From Kiritimatiellia bacterium (lineage in GTDB: Bacteria > Verrucomicrobiota > Kiritimatiellia > CAIQIC01 > JAGNIJ01): a stretch of DNA of 62,354 bases. The notes under the pieces are model-generated. The model did no database searches and had not been told where the DNA came from. It saw only the letters and a program-made list of their open reading frames with translations. The position numbers and the translations under genes are program-made. This document shows positions 24,196-34,858 of this stretch, piece by piece (the stretch's first letter is position 1; each line of letters starts with the position of its first letter). The stretch is from assembly GCA_018001225.1 (NCBI GenBank), contig JAGNIJ010000027.1, positions 1-62,354 of the forward strand. Reading direction: 5' to 3'.

Positions 24196-24698
24196 CAGGA
24201 CTCCGGGGACGGCGCGGCCGGCTCCGCCTTGCGGCGGGATTCATTGAGGGGATGGCCGGCCACCCAGAACGCGGACACGATGTACAGGCCCGCGCCCGCG
24301 CAGATGGCCGCGTCCGCGATGTTGAACGCCGGCCAGTGCCAGCCGCGCACGTGGAAATCGAGGAAATCCGTGACCCAGCCGAGGCGCACACGGTCGAGCA
24401 GGTTGCCGACCACGCCGCCGACGAGCAACGCCAGCGCCAGGCGGTGCTCCCAGGTCCGGCTCAAGAACGAGCGCCGGAAGATCACCATGAGGACGAGGAT
24501 GACGACCGAGAGGAGGGTCAGCACGGCGTTCTGGCCGCCGAGCATGCCCCAGGCCGCGCCGGTGTTGCGGACATAGGTCAGGTCGAAGAAGCCCGGGATG
24601 ACCGGGTGCGCGACGCCGAAGTCGAAGTGCGCGCGCACGTACCACTTTGTCGCCTGATCCAGCGCCGCGACGATGAAAGCCAGCAGGATCACCGACAT
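24195..24698 (-). CDS. lspA: Lipoprotein signal peptidase (signal peptidase II)
   Basis: Inner-membrane aspartyl protease that removes signal peptides from prolipoproteins. The 167 residues have four membrane segments; the catalytic Asp boxes are GNLLDRVRLGWVTDF and FNIADAAI, and AALDQATKWYV is typical of the N-terminus. ATG at 24698 follows GAGGAG; a longer in-frame reading begins within the gap before it and has no support. It lies 28 bases after the DksA-like gene, and ileS-lspA is a common neighbourhood. Confidence 0.95.
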   Translation of the reverse strand: MSVILLAFIVAALDQATKWYVRAHFDFGVAHPVIPGFFDLTYVRNTGAAWGMLGGQNAVLTLLSVVILVLMVIFRRSFLSRTWEHRLALALLVGGVVGNLLDRVRLGWVTDFLDFHVRGWHWPAFNIADAAICAGAGLYIVSAFWVAGHPLNESRRKAEPAAPSPES

Positions 24699-24726
24699 GG
24701 GCCCGCTCCTCGTTCGCCGGGCCGGG

Positions 24727-25362
24727 TCAGGATTCCCCACCCTGTTGGATCGTCGGCCCGAACGGCCGGAACTTGCTGCGGCCCTTTTCCGACTCGCTCT
24801 TGCAATGCACGCACATCTTGGCGAAAGGCAAGGCTTTCAGGCGGGCCTTCTCGATGGGCTTGCCGCAGGAATCGCACGAACCGTATAGGCCGGTCTCGAT
24901 GCGCTGGAGCGCCTCGTCGATCTCGTAAAGGGCGTCCTGCTCGCTGCTCACCAGGTTCAGGGCGAACTCGCGGTCGAAGTTGTCGGTACCTTGGTCGGCC
25001 ATGTGAAAACTGTAGCTGGAGAGATCGCCGGACGACTCGCGCGGGGACCGGTTCAGGTTGTCGCCCGCCAGGAACGAAATCTCGTCGACGACGCGGTCGC
25101 GGAGCTTCTGGAGCACCTCGCGGTACTTTTTCAGTTCCGCGGCCGGCAGGCGGCGCGGCGGCGGCAGGGGCTTCTTCGGTTCCGCGACCGGCTTGCGAGC
25201 CGGACGGCCTTTCAGGGCCACCGCGGGCTTCGCGGCCGCGACCGGCTTGCGGGCCCTGGCCCGGACAACCGGCTTGGCCGCCTTCTTGACGGGCTTGGCC
25301 TTGACCGGGGCCTTCTTCCGAACGGGCGCGCTTTTCTTGGATTTCTTTGCGCTTTTTGCCAT
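24727..25362 (-). CDS. DksA/TraR-type zinc-finger protein with a histone-like tail
   Basis: A 211-residue protein. The C-terminal half (about 75-195) is a DksA/TraR fold: a coiled-coil pair and a C4 zinc finger C163-x2-C166 and C184-x2-C187 (GSCDSCGKPI, MCVHCKSE). Residues 1-70 are almost entirely Lys, Ala, Pro, Arg and Val, like histone H1 tails, and may bind nucleic acid. DksA-type proteins enter the RNA polymerase secondary channel to alter initiation. ATG at 25362 has an AAGG site upstream. It lies between ileS and lspA; related DksA-like genes commonly sit next to lspA or ileS. Whether it responds to ppGpp cannot be told. Confidence 0.85.
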   Translation of the reverse strand: MAKSAKKSKKSAPVRKKAPVKAKPVKKAAKPVVRARARKPVAAAKPAVALKGRPARKPVAEPKKPLPPPRRLPAAELKKYREVLQKLRDRVVDEISFLAGDNLNRSPRESSGDLSSYSFHMADQGTDNFDREFALNLVSSEQDALYEIDEALQRIETGLYGSCDSCGKPIEKARLKALPFAKMCVHCKSESEKGRSKFRPFGPTIQQGGES

Positions 25363-25468
25363 TTCGCACCTTCCCCCTGACGACTCGTTTGTCGTGCTTC
25401 CACCGGTCCAGTCCGGCGGAAGAGCGGCTTGAGTACCACAGCCTCCTGCCGCTGTCAACCCTGCCGGC

Positions 25469-28400
25469 CTATTTTTCTTCCGCGGGCTCGATGCGGACGC
25501 CGCAGGGATGCCCGTTGAGGTCCTGGACCTCGCCCGCCGAATCGACGAACAGGCATTCTACGCACAAGGTCTCGCCGCGTATATAGTCGCCTTGCTCTTC
25601 CACGGCCTCGCGTACCGCCTCGTCGCCGCTGTAGGCCAGCCGGATGCGCTGGGTCACCTCGAGATCGGCCGCCTTGCGCAGGCTCTGGACGCGGTTGACG
25701 AACTCGCGGGCCAGCCCCTCGCGCACCAGTTCCTGGGTCAGGTCAATCTCCAGCGCGACGATCAGCCCGCCGTCGGAGGACACCGCCAGCCCCTCGCGGG
25801 GTTTGCGCTCCACGGCCAGGTCCGCGGCTTCCAGGGCCACCGCTTCGCCGTCCACCTCGATGGCGACGGGCCTTCCATCCAGCAGGTCCTCGATGCGGGC
25901 GGAGTCCATTTTCTGGATCTGCTGCGCGGCCTTCTTCACCTTCGGCCCCAGGCGCGGGCCCATCCGGCGGAAATCGGGCTTGGCGAGGAACGTGGCCAGG
26001 TCGGACTCGCGCCCGCTGAACCAGACCTCGCGGACGTTGAGCTCGTCGGCGACCAGGTCCTTCAGCGCCTCGATCCGCGCCCGGCGCGCCGCGTCGCGGC
26101 AGACCACGTGAAGCCCGCGCAACGGCTGGCGCACCTTGAGGTTATGATCGGCGCGCAGTTGGCGGCCGAGGCCGACGACGCGGATCACGTCGTCCATCTG
26201 GTCCTCCAGCGCGGCGTCGCGGGCTCGGTCATCGCCGACCGGGAAATCGCAGAGGTGCACGGACTCCGGCATGTCCGGCGTGCGCAGGTTCCGGTAGATC
26301 GCCTCGCTGATGAACGGCACGAACGGCGCGGCGATCTTGCACAGCCGGACCAGCGCCTCGTACAGCGTCGCGTAGGCCTGGGCCTTGTCCGCGTCGTCCG
26401 AGCTCTTCCAGAAACGGCGCCGGCTGCGCCGGATGTACCAGTTGGTCAGGTCCTCGAGGAACCGGACGAACGGCCGGACCGCCTGCTGCAGGTCGTACGC
26501 GTCCATCGCCGCCACGACCTCCTGGGTCAGGCGCTCCAGCGAAGAATGAATCCAGTTATCCAGTAGATTCCCTGAACCCTGAACCCCGCCCCCTGAACCC
26601 TTGTCCGGCTTCCATCCGTCCACCCGCGCGTACGTGACGAAGAAGCTGTACGCGTTCCACCACGGCAGCAGGAGATGGCGCAGGGCGTGCTTCACGCCCT
26701 CCTCGGAGAAGTTCAGGTTCTCGGCGCGGACGACCGGCGAATGGATCATGTAGAGGCGCAGCGCGTCGGCGCCGTAGGTGTCCAGGATGTACACCGGGTC
26801 CGGGTAGTTCTTCAGCCGCTTGCTCATCTTGCGGCCGTCGTCGGCCAGGATCATGCCGTTGACGATGACGTGGCGGAACGCGGGCTTGTCGAACAGCGCC
26901 GTCGACAGGACCATCAGCGTGTAGAACCAGCCACGCGTCTGGTCCAGGCCCTCGGCGATGAAATCCGCCGGGAAATGCTGCTCGAAGTGGGCCTTGTTCT
27001 CGAAGGGATAGTGCGACTGGGCATACGGCATCGAGCCGCTCTCGAACCAGCAGTCCAGCACCTCGGGGATGCGGCGCAGTGGCGCCCCGCCCTTCGCCGA
27101 TGGGATCTCGATCCGGTCCACGAAGTGCTTGTGCAGGTCGGCGACCTTCTGCCCGGAGCGCTTCTCGAGTTCGGCGACGGAGCCGACGCAGACCGCCTCG
27201 CCCTGCGCGTTGCGCCAGACGGGCAGCGGCGCGCCCCAGTAGCGGTTGCGCGAGATCGCCCAGTCGCGCGCGCCTTCCAGCCACTTGCCGAAGCGGCCGT
27301 CGCGCAGGTGCTCGGGCACCCAGTGGGTCTGCGCGTTGGCGGCCAGGAGCCGGGCGCGGAGCTGCTCGACGCGGACGAACCAGGTTGCCACGGCGCGGTA
27401 GATCAGCGGCGAGTCGCAGCGCCAGCAGTGCGGGTAGCTGTGCTGGATCGTCGAGCGGTGGACGAGCTTCCCCTCCTCCTTCAGCCGCCGCAGGATATCG
27501 GAGTCGGTCTCCTTCACCTCGCGGCCGAGGTAGTCTTCGACGGGCGCGGTGAACCGGCCCTCGTCGTCCACGGGGCAAACCGCGGGCAGGCCGGCAATCT
27601 GACCGAGCCGGTGGTCGTCCTCGCCGAAGCCGGGCGCGATATGCACGACGCCCGTGCCGTCCTCGGTCGACACGAAATCGGCCTCGAGGACGCGGAACGC
27701 GCCTTTCGCCCGGAGGTCGGAGAAGTACGGGAACAGCGGTTCGTAGCGCAGGCCGGCCAGGGCCGAGCCGTCCATTTCATCGAGCAACTCGTAGGCATCG
27801 CCCTTCGGGTAGTAGACCGGCAGGCGGTCGCGGGCCAGGAGGTAGATCCGGCCGGCGTCGCGGATTTTCACGTAGCGGATCGTAGGGCCAACGGCAAGCG
27901 CGAGGTTGGACGGCAGCGTCCACGGCGTCGTCGTCCAGGCCAGGATGAAGGTGTTCTCTGCGCCTTCGACGGCGAAACGGACCGTGACGGCCGGATCCTG
28001 CACGTCCTGGTAGCCCTGGTTCGTCTCGAAGTTGGAGAGCGGCGTCGCGCAGCGTGGGCAGTACGGGAGGATCTTGTGCCCCTCGTAGATCAGGTCCTTC
28101 TCCCACAACGACTTGAAGACCCACCAGATGGACTCCATGTAGGCCGGGTCCATGGTTTTGTAATCGTGGTCGAAATCCACCCAGCGGCCCATGCGCGTGA
28201 CGACCTGGCGCCACTCGCGGGTATAGCGCAGGACGATGCCGCGGCATTTCTCGTTGAAGACGTCGACGCCGAGCTTCTCGATGTCGCGCTTGCCGCTGAT
28301 CTTGAGTTCCTGCTCCATCTCGTATTCCACGGGCAGGCCGTGGCAGTCCCAGCCGAAGCGGCGCTCGACGTAATGACCGCGCATGGTCTGGTAGCGCGGC

Positions 28401-28603
28401 ACGATGTCCTTGAGCGTGCCGGCGAGGAGGTGGCCATAGTGCGGCAGGCCGGTGGCGAACGGCGGGCCGTCGTAGAAGACGAATTCCGGCGCGCCCCGCC
28501 GGGCTTCGAGCGACTTGCGGAAGGTGCCGTCCGCCTCCCAGAATCGCAGGATCTCCCGCTCCAATTCAGGAAAGCTGACCTTGCTGGATACCGGGTCAAA
28601 CAT
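25469..28603 (-). CDS. ileS: Isoleucyl-tRNA synthetase, eukaryote-like type
   Basis: Charges tRNA-Ile and edits valine. The 1044 residues fit the larger, eukaryote/archaeal-like IleRS type that is often linked to mupirocin tolerance; it has HYGH (55-58) and KMSKR about residue 600, the editing domain in between, and an anticodon-binding C-terminal region from about 670. A short run of GGTTCAGGG-like repeats (26571-26601) inserts a Gly/Ser-rich linker (KGSGGGVQGSG) near the start of that region. No Shine-Dalgarno precedes the ATG and a promoter -10 lies only 9 bases upstream, so the message may be leaderless. Confidence 0.97.
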   Translation of the reverse strand: MFDPVSSKVSFPELEREILRFWEADGTFRKSLEARRGAPEFVFYDGPPFATGLPHYGHLLAGTLKDIVPRYQTMRGHYVERRFGWDCHGLPVEYEMEQELKISGKRDIEKLGVDVFNEKCRGIVLRYTREWRQVVTRMGRWVDFDHDYKTMDPAYMESIWWVFKSLWEKDLIYEGHKILPYCPRCATPLSNFETNQGYQDVQDPAVTVRFAVEGAENTFILAWTTTPWTLPSNLALAVGPTIRYVKIRDAGRIYLLARDRLPVYYPKGDAYELLDEMDGSALAGLRYEPLFPYFSDLRAKGAFRVLEADFVSTEDGTGVVHIAPGFGEDDHRLGQIAGLPAVCPVDDEGRFTAPVEDYLGREVKETDSDILRRLKEEGKLVHRSTIQHSYPHCWRCDSPLIYRAVATWFVRVEQLRARLLAANAQTHWVPEHLRDGRFGKWLEGARDWAISRNRYWGAPLPVWRNAQGEAVCVGSVAELEKRSGQKVADLHKHFVDRIEIPSAKGGAPLRRIPEVLDCWFESGSMPYAQSHYPFENKAHFEQHFPADFIAEGLDQTRGWFYTLMVLSTALFDKPAFRHVIVNGMILADDGRKMSKRLKNYPDPVYILDTYGADALRLYMIHSPVVRAENLNFSEEGVKHALRHLLLPWWNAYSFFVTYARVDGWKPDKGSGGGVQGSGNLLDNWIHSSLERLTQEVVAAMDAYDLQQAVRPFVRFLEDLTNWYIRRSRRRFWKSSDDADKAQAYATLYEALVRLCKIAAPFVPFISEAIYRNLRTPDMPESVHLCDFPVGDDRARDAALEDQMDDVIRVVGLGRQLRADHNLKVRQPLRGLHVVCRDAARRARIEALKDLVADELNVREVWFSGRESDLATFLAKPDFRRMGPRLGPKVKKAAQQIQKMDSARIEDLLDGRPVAIEVDGEAVALEAADLAVERKPREGLAVSSDGGLIVALEIDLTQELVREGLAREFVNRVQSLRKAADLEVTQRIRLAYSGDEAVREAVEEQGDYIRGETLCVECLFVDSAGEVQDLNGHPCGVRIEPAEEK
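26571..26601. repeat. Short GGTTCAGGG-type repeat inside ileS
   Basis: On the minus strand three copies of a GGTTCAGGG-like unit, separated by a short GC spacer, occur inside the ileS frame. They encode a Gly/Ser/Val linker not expected at this place in IleRS. The frame is kept. Confidence 0.6.
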
Positions 28604-28611
28604 GGCCGAAG

Positions 28612-28641
28612 AAGATACGCGGGCCCGATTGCGTATTGCAA
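28612..28641 (-). promoter_or_regulatory. Candidate ileS promoter close to the start codon
   Basis: On the minus strand TTGCAA (28636-28641) and TATCTT (28612-28617) are 18 bases apart, matching 4 of 6 and 4 of 6 consensus positions. The ATG begins at 28603, so a start of transcription 6-8 bases after the -10 would fall within a few bases of the ATG. Confidence 0.5.
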
Positions 28642-28676
28642 GCGGAGATGCGCCGCCGCGCGGCGGCGGATATTAC

Positions 28677-28682
28677 TTGACA
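28677..28682 (+). promoter_or_regulatory. Possible -35 hexamer before the sigma4-like regulator gene
   Basis: A perfect TTGACA is present 48 bases before the ATG of the plus-strand regulator gene. The expected -10 position (around 28700-28706) is GC-rich and poor, so this is only a partial promoter match. Confidence 0.3.
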
Positions 28683-28729
28683 TTTACCCGCTGTCTGGGG
28701 CAGGGTCGCGTTCAATCAGGCAGGAGTGC

Positions 28730-29776
28730 ATGCAGGTTCAAGCCATCAGCCGCCAGGAAATCGACGCCTGGCCGATCGAGGAATCCGGGCTGCCCGTGCG
28801 CGTCGTGAACGCGGTGAGGGTGGTGCCCGTGAAAACGGTCGGACAGTTGCGCGAGCTGGCCGATTCGGATCTTCTCAAGCTGCGCAGCCTGGGCCGAATT
28901 TCGCTCGGCCACGTACACTCTTTTCTGCGGACCTGCGGGCAGATCGAGCAAGGCCGGCAACGGTTCGGGACGATCCAGGAAGTCTTCGCGCTGTGCCTGG
29001 ATGACGCCGAGCGCGCCGTCCTGGCCGCGCGGTACGGATTGGACCGCGATCCCGAAAAGCCGTCGCGCCGCCGCACCACGCTTCAGCAGATCGCGGACGC
29101 GAAACAGATCACCCGCGAGCGCGTACGCCAGGTCCAGGACGCCGGCCTGCGGAACCTTCAAAGCCGCCTCGCACGGGCCTGCCTGCAGCCCTTTTACGAT
29201 TTCCTGTGCGCGCAACTGGAGCGGAAGGGCGGGCTGGCGGGCGTCACGGATCTGATGTCGCTGCGGTCGGAGCCGGCCCTGGGCGGGATGCACCCCCACG
29301 GGCTCTTGCGGCTGTTGAGCGAGGTCGACCCGGCGCGGTTGGCGTCGCGCCACGGGTATTTCTCCACCCTCCCCCTGGAGTTCCTCCTGTCGCTCGAGGC
29401 TCGGATGAAGACGCTCCTGTCCCAATCCGGCCGGCCGCTCACGCTGGAGGAATTGCTCGACCGCGCCGGGCCGGAAGCCCTGGCGCCGCTCCGGCAGCCC
29501 GCGGCGGCCCTTGAAGCCCTGTTGAACCACGACCCGGACATCGCCGCGACGACGGACGGACGCTTCTTCCTGTACGGGGCAGGGGCCGGGGTCTTCGCGC
29601 TGGAAATCCTCTCCCGGATGGAGCGCCCGGCCCACTACCGCAAGATTACCACGGCCTTCAACGAGGCCCTGAAGCCTGAAAAGCGCAAGGGCGCCGGCTA
29701 CATGCTGGAACTGCTGATCGGCACGCCGCGCTGCACGCGGGTGGACCGGGGGATCTACGACCTGAAGGCCGAGTAG
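28730..29776 (+). CDS. Regulator combining RNAP alpha-CTD-like, sigma region 4-like and winged-helix parts
   Basis: A 348-residue protein. Residues about 15-70 look like the helix-hairpin-helix of the RNA polymerase alpha C-terminal domain (VVPVKTVGQLRELADSDLLKLRSLGRISLGHV). Residues about 84-150 resemble sigma70 region 4 with a helix-turn-helix (TLQQIADAKQITRERVRQV). Residues about 235-348 contain two winged-helix-like segments; the last (PAHYRKITTAFNEAL... RVDRGIYDL) resembles a HARE-HTH domain. Sigma regions 2 and 3 are absent, so it is not a sigma factor. It could be a transcription regulator that mimics polymerase parts or binds promoter DNA. ATG at 28730 has AGGAG only 3 bases before it. 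It is the first plus-strand gene, divergent from ileS. Confidence 0.8.
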   Translation: MQVQAISRQEIDAWPIEESGLPVRVVNAVRVVPVKTVGQLRELADSDLLKLRSLGRISLGHVHSFLRTCGQIEQGRQRFGTIQEVFALCLDDAERAVLAARYGLDRDPEKPSRRRTTLQQIADAKQITRERVRQVQDAGLRNLQSRLARACLQPFYDFLCAQLERKGGLAGVTDLMSLRSEPALGGMHPHGLLRLLSEVDPARLASRHGYFSTLPLEFLLSLEARMKTLLSQSGRPLTLEELLDRAGPEALAPLRQPAAALEALLNHDPDIAATTDGRFFLYGAGAGVFALEILSRMERPAHYRKITTAFNEALKPEKRKGAGYMLELLIGTPRCTRVDRGIYDLKAE

Positions 29777-29837
29777 CGGGACGCTTGCCGATCCGGCCCC
29801 GAGCGGCTACAGTGCCGCGGCCGGTCAACGGCCCCGG

Positions 29838-30932
29838 ATGAGCATGAAAATCGTCGACAAATACCTTTTCAAGGCGGTCTTTGTTCCGCTGCTCTACTGC
29901 CTCTCGGGATTCATCCTGATCTATGTCATCTACGACCTGTTCGATAACCTGCCGGACTTTATCGAGGCGCGCACGCCCCTGCCCGCCGTGATCCGGTTTT
30001 ACCTTTTCCTGATGCCCTCCGTCCTCGTGATCATCGCGCCGGTCTCGCTGATGCTGGCGGTGCTCTACAGCCTTTCGCACCTGACGAAGAACAACGAGCT
30101 GACCGCCATGCGCGCCTGCGGGATCAGCCTCTATCGCCTCATGGCGCCCCTCGTGTTCCTCGGGCTGCTGGGCTCCCTCCTCGTGGGCGCCATCCACGAG
30201 ACCCTCGGCCCTTGGTCGGCCTACTGGGCTCACCAGTTCATCGCCATGCAGAAGAACAAGGACAAGATCGACACCCGCCTCGTTTCCCCGCTGCCGTACC
30301 GGAACGAGACGGGGCGGCGCGACTGGATGATCGGCGAGTTCAACATGGAGACGTTCGAGATGAAGACCGTCAGCGTGATCCAGCACCGCGCGGACGGTTC
30401 CGACGAGCACCGGATCCAGGCCAGGACCGGCCGCTGGTACGACGGCCGCTGGTGGCTGAACGACGTCTCGTTCCAACCCTACGACGCGGAAGGCAACCCG
30501 CAGGGCCCCCCGCGGTTTGAACTCCACCGCGAGATGACGGACTACAACGAGCTGCCCCGGGACTTCATCAACGAGATCAAGGATCCCGAGTTCCTGTCCT
30601 CGTGGGAGATCCTGACCTTCTTGCGGACGCACCGGCGCCTGTCCGGGGACACCGTCGCGCGAATCCGGGTCAACCTGCACCACCGGCTGGCCATGCCGTG
30701 GATGTGCCTGATCGTCACGCTGCTGGGCATCCCCTTCGGGGCCAAGAGCGGGCGGCACGGCGCGTTCCTGGGCATCGTGCTGGCGTTGAGCCTCTTCTTC
30801 GGCTACTACGTGTTCGTCAACCTGGGGCTGGCCTTCGGCAAGAAGCAGCTGATCGCGCCCTGGGTCGGCGGCTGGCTGCCCAACCTGCTGTTCCTCGGCG
30901 TGGGCCTGGTCCTGATCCACCGCATGCGGTAG
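29838..30932 (+). CDS. LptF/LptG (YjgP/YjgQ) family lipopolysaccharide export permease
   Basis: A 364-residue inner-membrane protein with three N-terminal membrane segments (about 10-35, 52-75, 95-120), a periplasmic beta-jellyroll-like domain (about 125-270) and three C-terminal segments (about 285-360), the topology of LptF/LptG. These work with the LptB ATPase to extract lipopolysaccharide from the inner membrane. The start MSMKIVDKYL resembles LptG, but F versus G cannot be settled from sequence alone. No lptA, lptB or lptC is in the window. It is 61 bases after the regulator and converges on the nuclease gene with only 7 bases between the stops. Confidence 0.9.
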   Translation: MSMKIVDKYLFKAVFVPLLYCLSGFILIYVIYDLFDNLPDFIEARTPLPAVIRFYLFLMPSVLVIIAPVSLMLAVLYSLSHLTKNNELTAMRACGISLYRLMAPLVFLGLLGSLLVGAIHETLGPWSAYWAHQFIAMQKNKDKIDTRLVSPLPYRNETGRRDWMIGEFNMETFEMKTVSVIQHRADGSDEHRIQARTGRWYDGRWWLNDVSFQPYDAEGNPQGPPRFELHREMTDYNELPRDFINEIKDPEFLSSWEILTFLRTHRRLSGDTVARIRVNLHHRLAMPWMCLIVTLLGIPFGAKSGRHGAFLGIVLALSLFFGYYVFVNLGLAFGKKQLIAPWVGGWLPNLLFLGVGLVLIHRMR

Positions 30933-30939
30933 ACCGGCG

Positions 30940-31401
30940 TCAGGGCTCTTCGCCCCCCGGCGGTTCCTCGGGCGTATTCTGCTTGAGCGCCCAGGTCATG
31001 TCCTCGGCCCGCTCCCAGACCGACGTGCTGACGTAGATGGGACACCCCTGCTGCAGCGCCACGGCGATCGCGTCGCTCGGCCGCGAATCGATCTCGACGA
31101 GGTTGCGCCCTAGTTCGCCTTCCTGCAGGAGAAACAGCCGGGCGAAAAACGTGTCGTCCTTGAGGTCGTTCACAAGCACCTTCTGCGCCCGGACGCCGAG
31201 GCCGGCGAGGATGCTGCCGATCAGATCATGCGTCAGGGGGCGCGGCTTCTTGAGCTTGTGCATGAACATCGTGATCGCCGCCGCGACGCTGTGATCGACG
31301 AAGATGGCGATCACCTTGTCCCCGTGGCCCAGAAACACGCCGACCCCGCTCTGGGTGGGCAGCAGCCCCCGGACCTCGACCTGGATTTCCCCCGCCGGCA
31401 T
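30940..31401 (-). CDS. Bifunctional nuclease (BFN/DUF151) family protein
   Basis: A 153-residue BFN-domain protein. The hallmark is VEIDSRPSDAIAVALQQGCPIYV, and LGHGDKVIAIFVDHSVAAAI fits the N-terminal half. Members have reported RNase and DNase activity, but the role in bacteria is poorly known. I chose the ATG at 31401, 11 bases after AAGGAG; a GTG at 31413 would also be in frame but sits almost on top of the ribosome site. That AAGGAG overlaps the stop codon of the upstream 24-residue frame (TAAGGAG), so the two may be coupled. A Glu/Pro tail ends the protein. Confidence 0.88.
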   Translation of the reverse strand: MPAGEIQVEVRGLLPTQSGVGVFLGHGDKVIAIFVDHSVAAAITMFMHKLKKPRPLTHDLIGSILAGLGVRAQKVLVNDLKDDTFFARLFLLQEGELGRNLVEIDSRPSDAIAVALQQGCPIYVSTSVWERAEDMTWALKQNTPEEPPGGEEP

Positions 31402-31416
31402 CGTCGGCGCCACTCC

Positions 31417-31491
31417 TTACATGTCCCGCGTGATGTAGATGACCAGGGCGAAGATCCCGATGATCATGCCCGCTGACAGAAACGTGTCCAT
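31417..31491 (-). CDS. Putative 24-residue membrane peptide
   Basis: This short frame encodes MDTFLSAGMIIGIFALVIYI followed by TRDM: one hydrophobic segment with a short charged tail, as in small regulatory membrane peptides. Its stop codon is part of the AAGGAG site of the nuclease gene. Its own Shine-Dalgarno is weak (GAA only), which is the main doubt. It could be a real small protein or chance hydrophobic reading in an intergenic gap. Confidence 0.4.
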   Translation of the reverse strand: MDTFLSAGMIIGIFALVIYITRDM

Positions 31492-31586
31492 GGTTTCATT
31501 CTACCGCGCCGGCCGGCCTTCGTACAGCCCCGCCGGCCGGCCTTCCCATTCGGGGTGGAACAGCAGGCTCGTCGCGCCTGCCATAC

Positions 31587-31607
31587 AGCGGGGGCTACGA
31601 CCCCGCT
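31587..31607. terminator. Hairpin after clpB
   Basis: A perfect 7-bp inverted repeat AGCGGGG/CCCCGCT with a seven-base loop lies 22 bases past the clpB stop. There is no T-run. It may be a weak terminator or another member of the GC hairpin set (it has TACAG on one side). Confidence 0.4.
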
Positions 31608-31628
31608 GAACCGCTGCCGCCGGACCCC

Positions 31629-34262
<2,634 letters not shown>

Positions 34263-34348
34263 AAATCTCGCTCCGCTGATTTGACCTCATGATTACGCGA
34301 AGCCGGCGACATTTCAATGCCGCAGGAAAGGGGATAAACCGGCGGCCT

Positions 34349-34846
34349 TCAGATCGGCTTCGGCTGCAGGGCCGCGATGCCGGTGCGGCTGTGGAAGTGG
34401 CAGAGGGCGATCGCCAGGGCGTCGGCGGCGTCCTCGGGCGGCAACTCGGCCAGGCCGAGGATGGAGGCGACCATGCGCCCGACCTGCTCCTTGCCCGCCG
34501 CGCCCGCGCCGGTCAGCCCCTGCTTCACGCGCCGCGGCGCGTATTCGTAGACCGGCACCCCGCGCAGGGCGCAGGCCGCGATCACCGCCCCGCGCACTTC
34601 TCCCAGGATCAAAGCCGTGCGGGCGTTCTTGAAGTAGAACCCGCCCTCCAGAGCGACGGCCTCGGGGCGATGGGCTTCGAGGAGTTCGTCCACCTTGCGT
34701 TGGATGGCGGCCAGGCATGCCGAGTGGGATCGCGAAGCCGGATTGCGAACGAGGCCGTACCCCAGGCTTCGAAACGAGCCGGCCTGCGACGCGACGATTC
34801 CGAAGCCCGTGGACCGCAGGGAGGCGTCTATGCCCAGCACCCGCAT
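34349..34846 (-). CDS. ruvC: Holliday junction resolvase RuvC
   Basis: Endonuclease that resolves four-way DNA junctions with RuvAB. The 165 residues carry the acidic metal site D7 (LGID), E67 (ALEGGF), D139 and D142 (PPEDAADALAIA), matching the family. It is 12 bases after yebC, the classic yebC-ruvC order; ruvA and ruvB are not in the window. ATG follows AGAGGGGG. Confidence 0.96.
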   Translation of the reverse strand: MRVLGIDASLRSTGFGIVASQAGSFRSLGYGLVRNPASRSHSACLAAIQRKVDELLEAHRPEAVALEGGFYFKNARTALILGEVRGAVIAACALRGVPVYEYAPRRVKQGLTGAGAAGKEQVGRMVASILGLAELPPEDAADALAIALCHFHSRTGIAALQPKPI

Positions 34847-34858
34847 GGGCGGCCCCCT

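Noticed and set aside
34263..34348. Heat-shock promoter or CIRCE element before clpB
   Set aside because: A TTGAAA hexamer is present but no fitting -10 or CIRCE inverted repeat was found.
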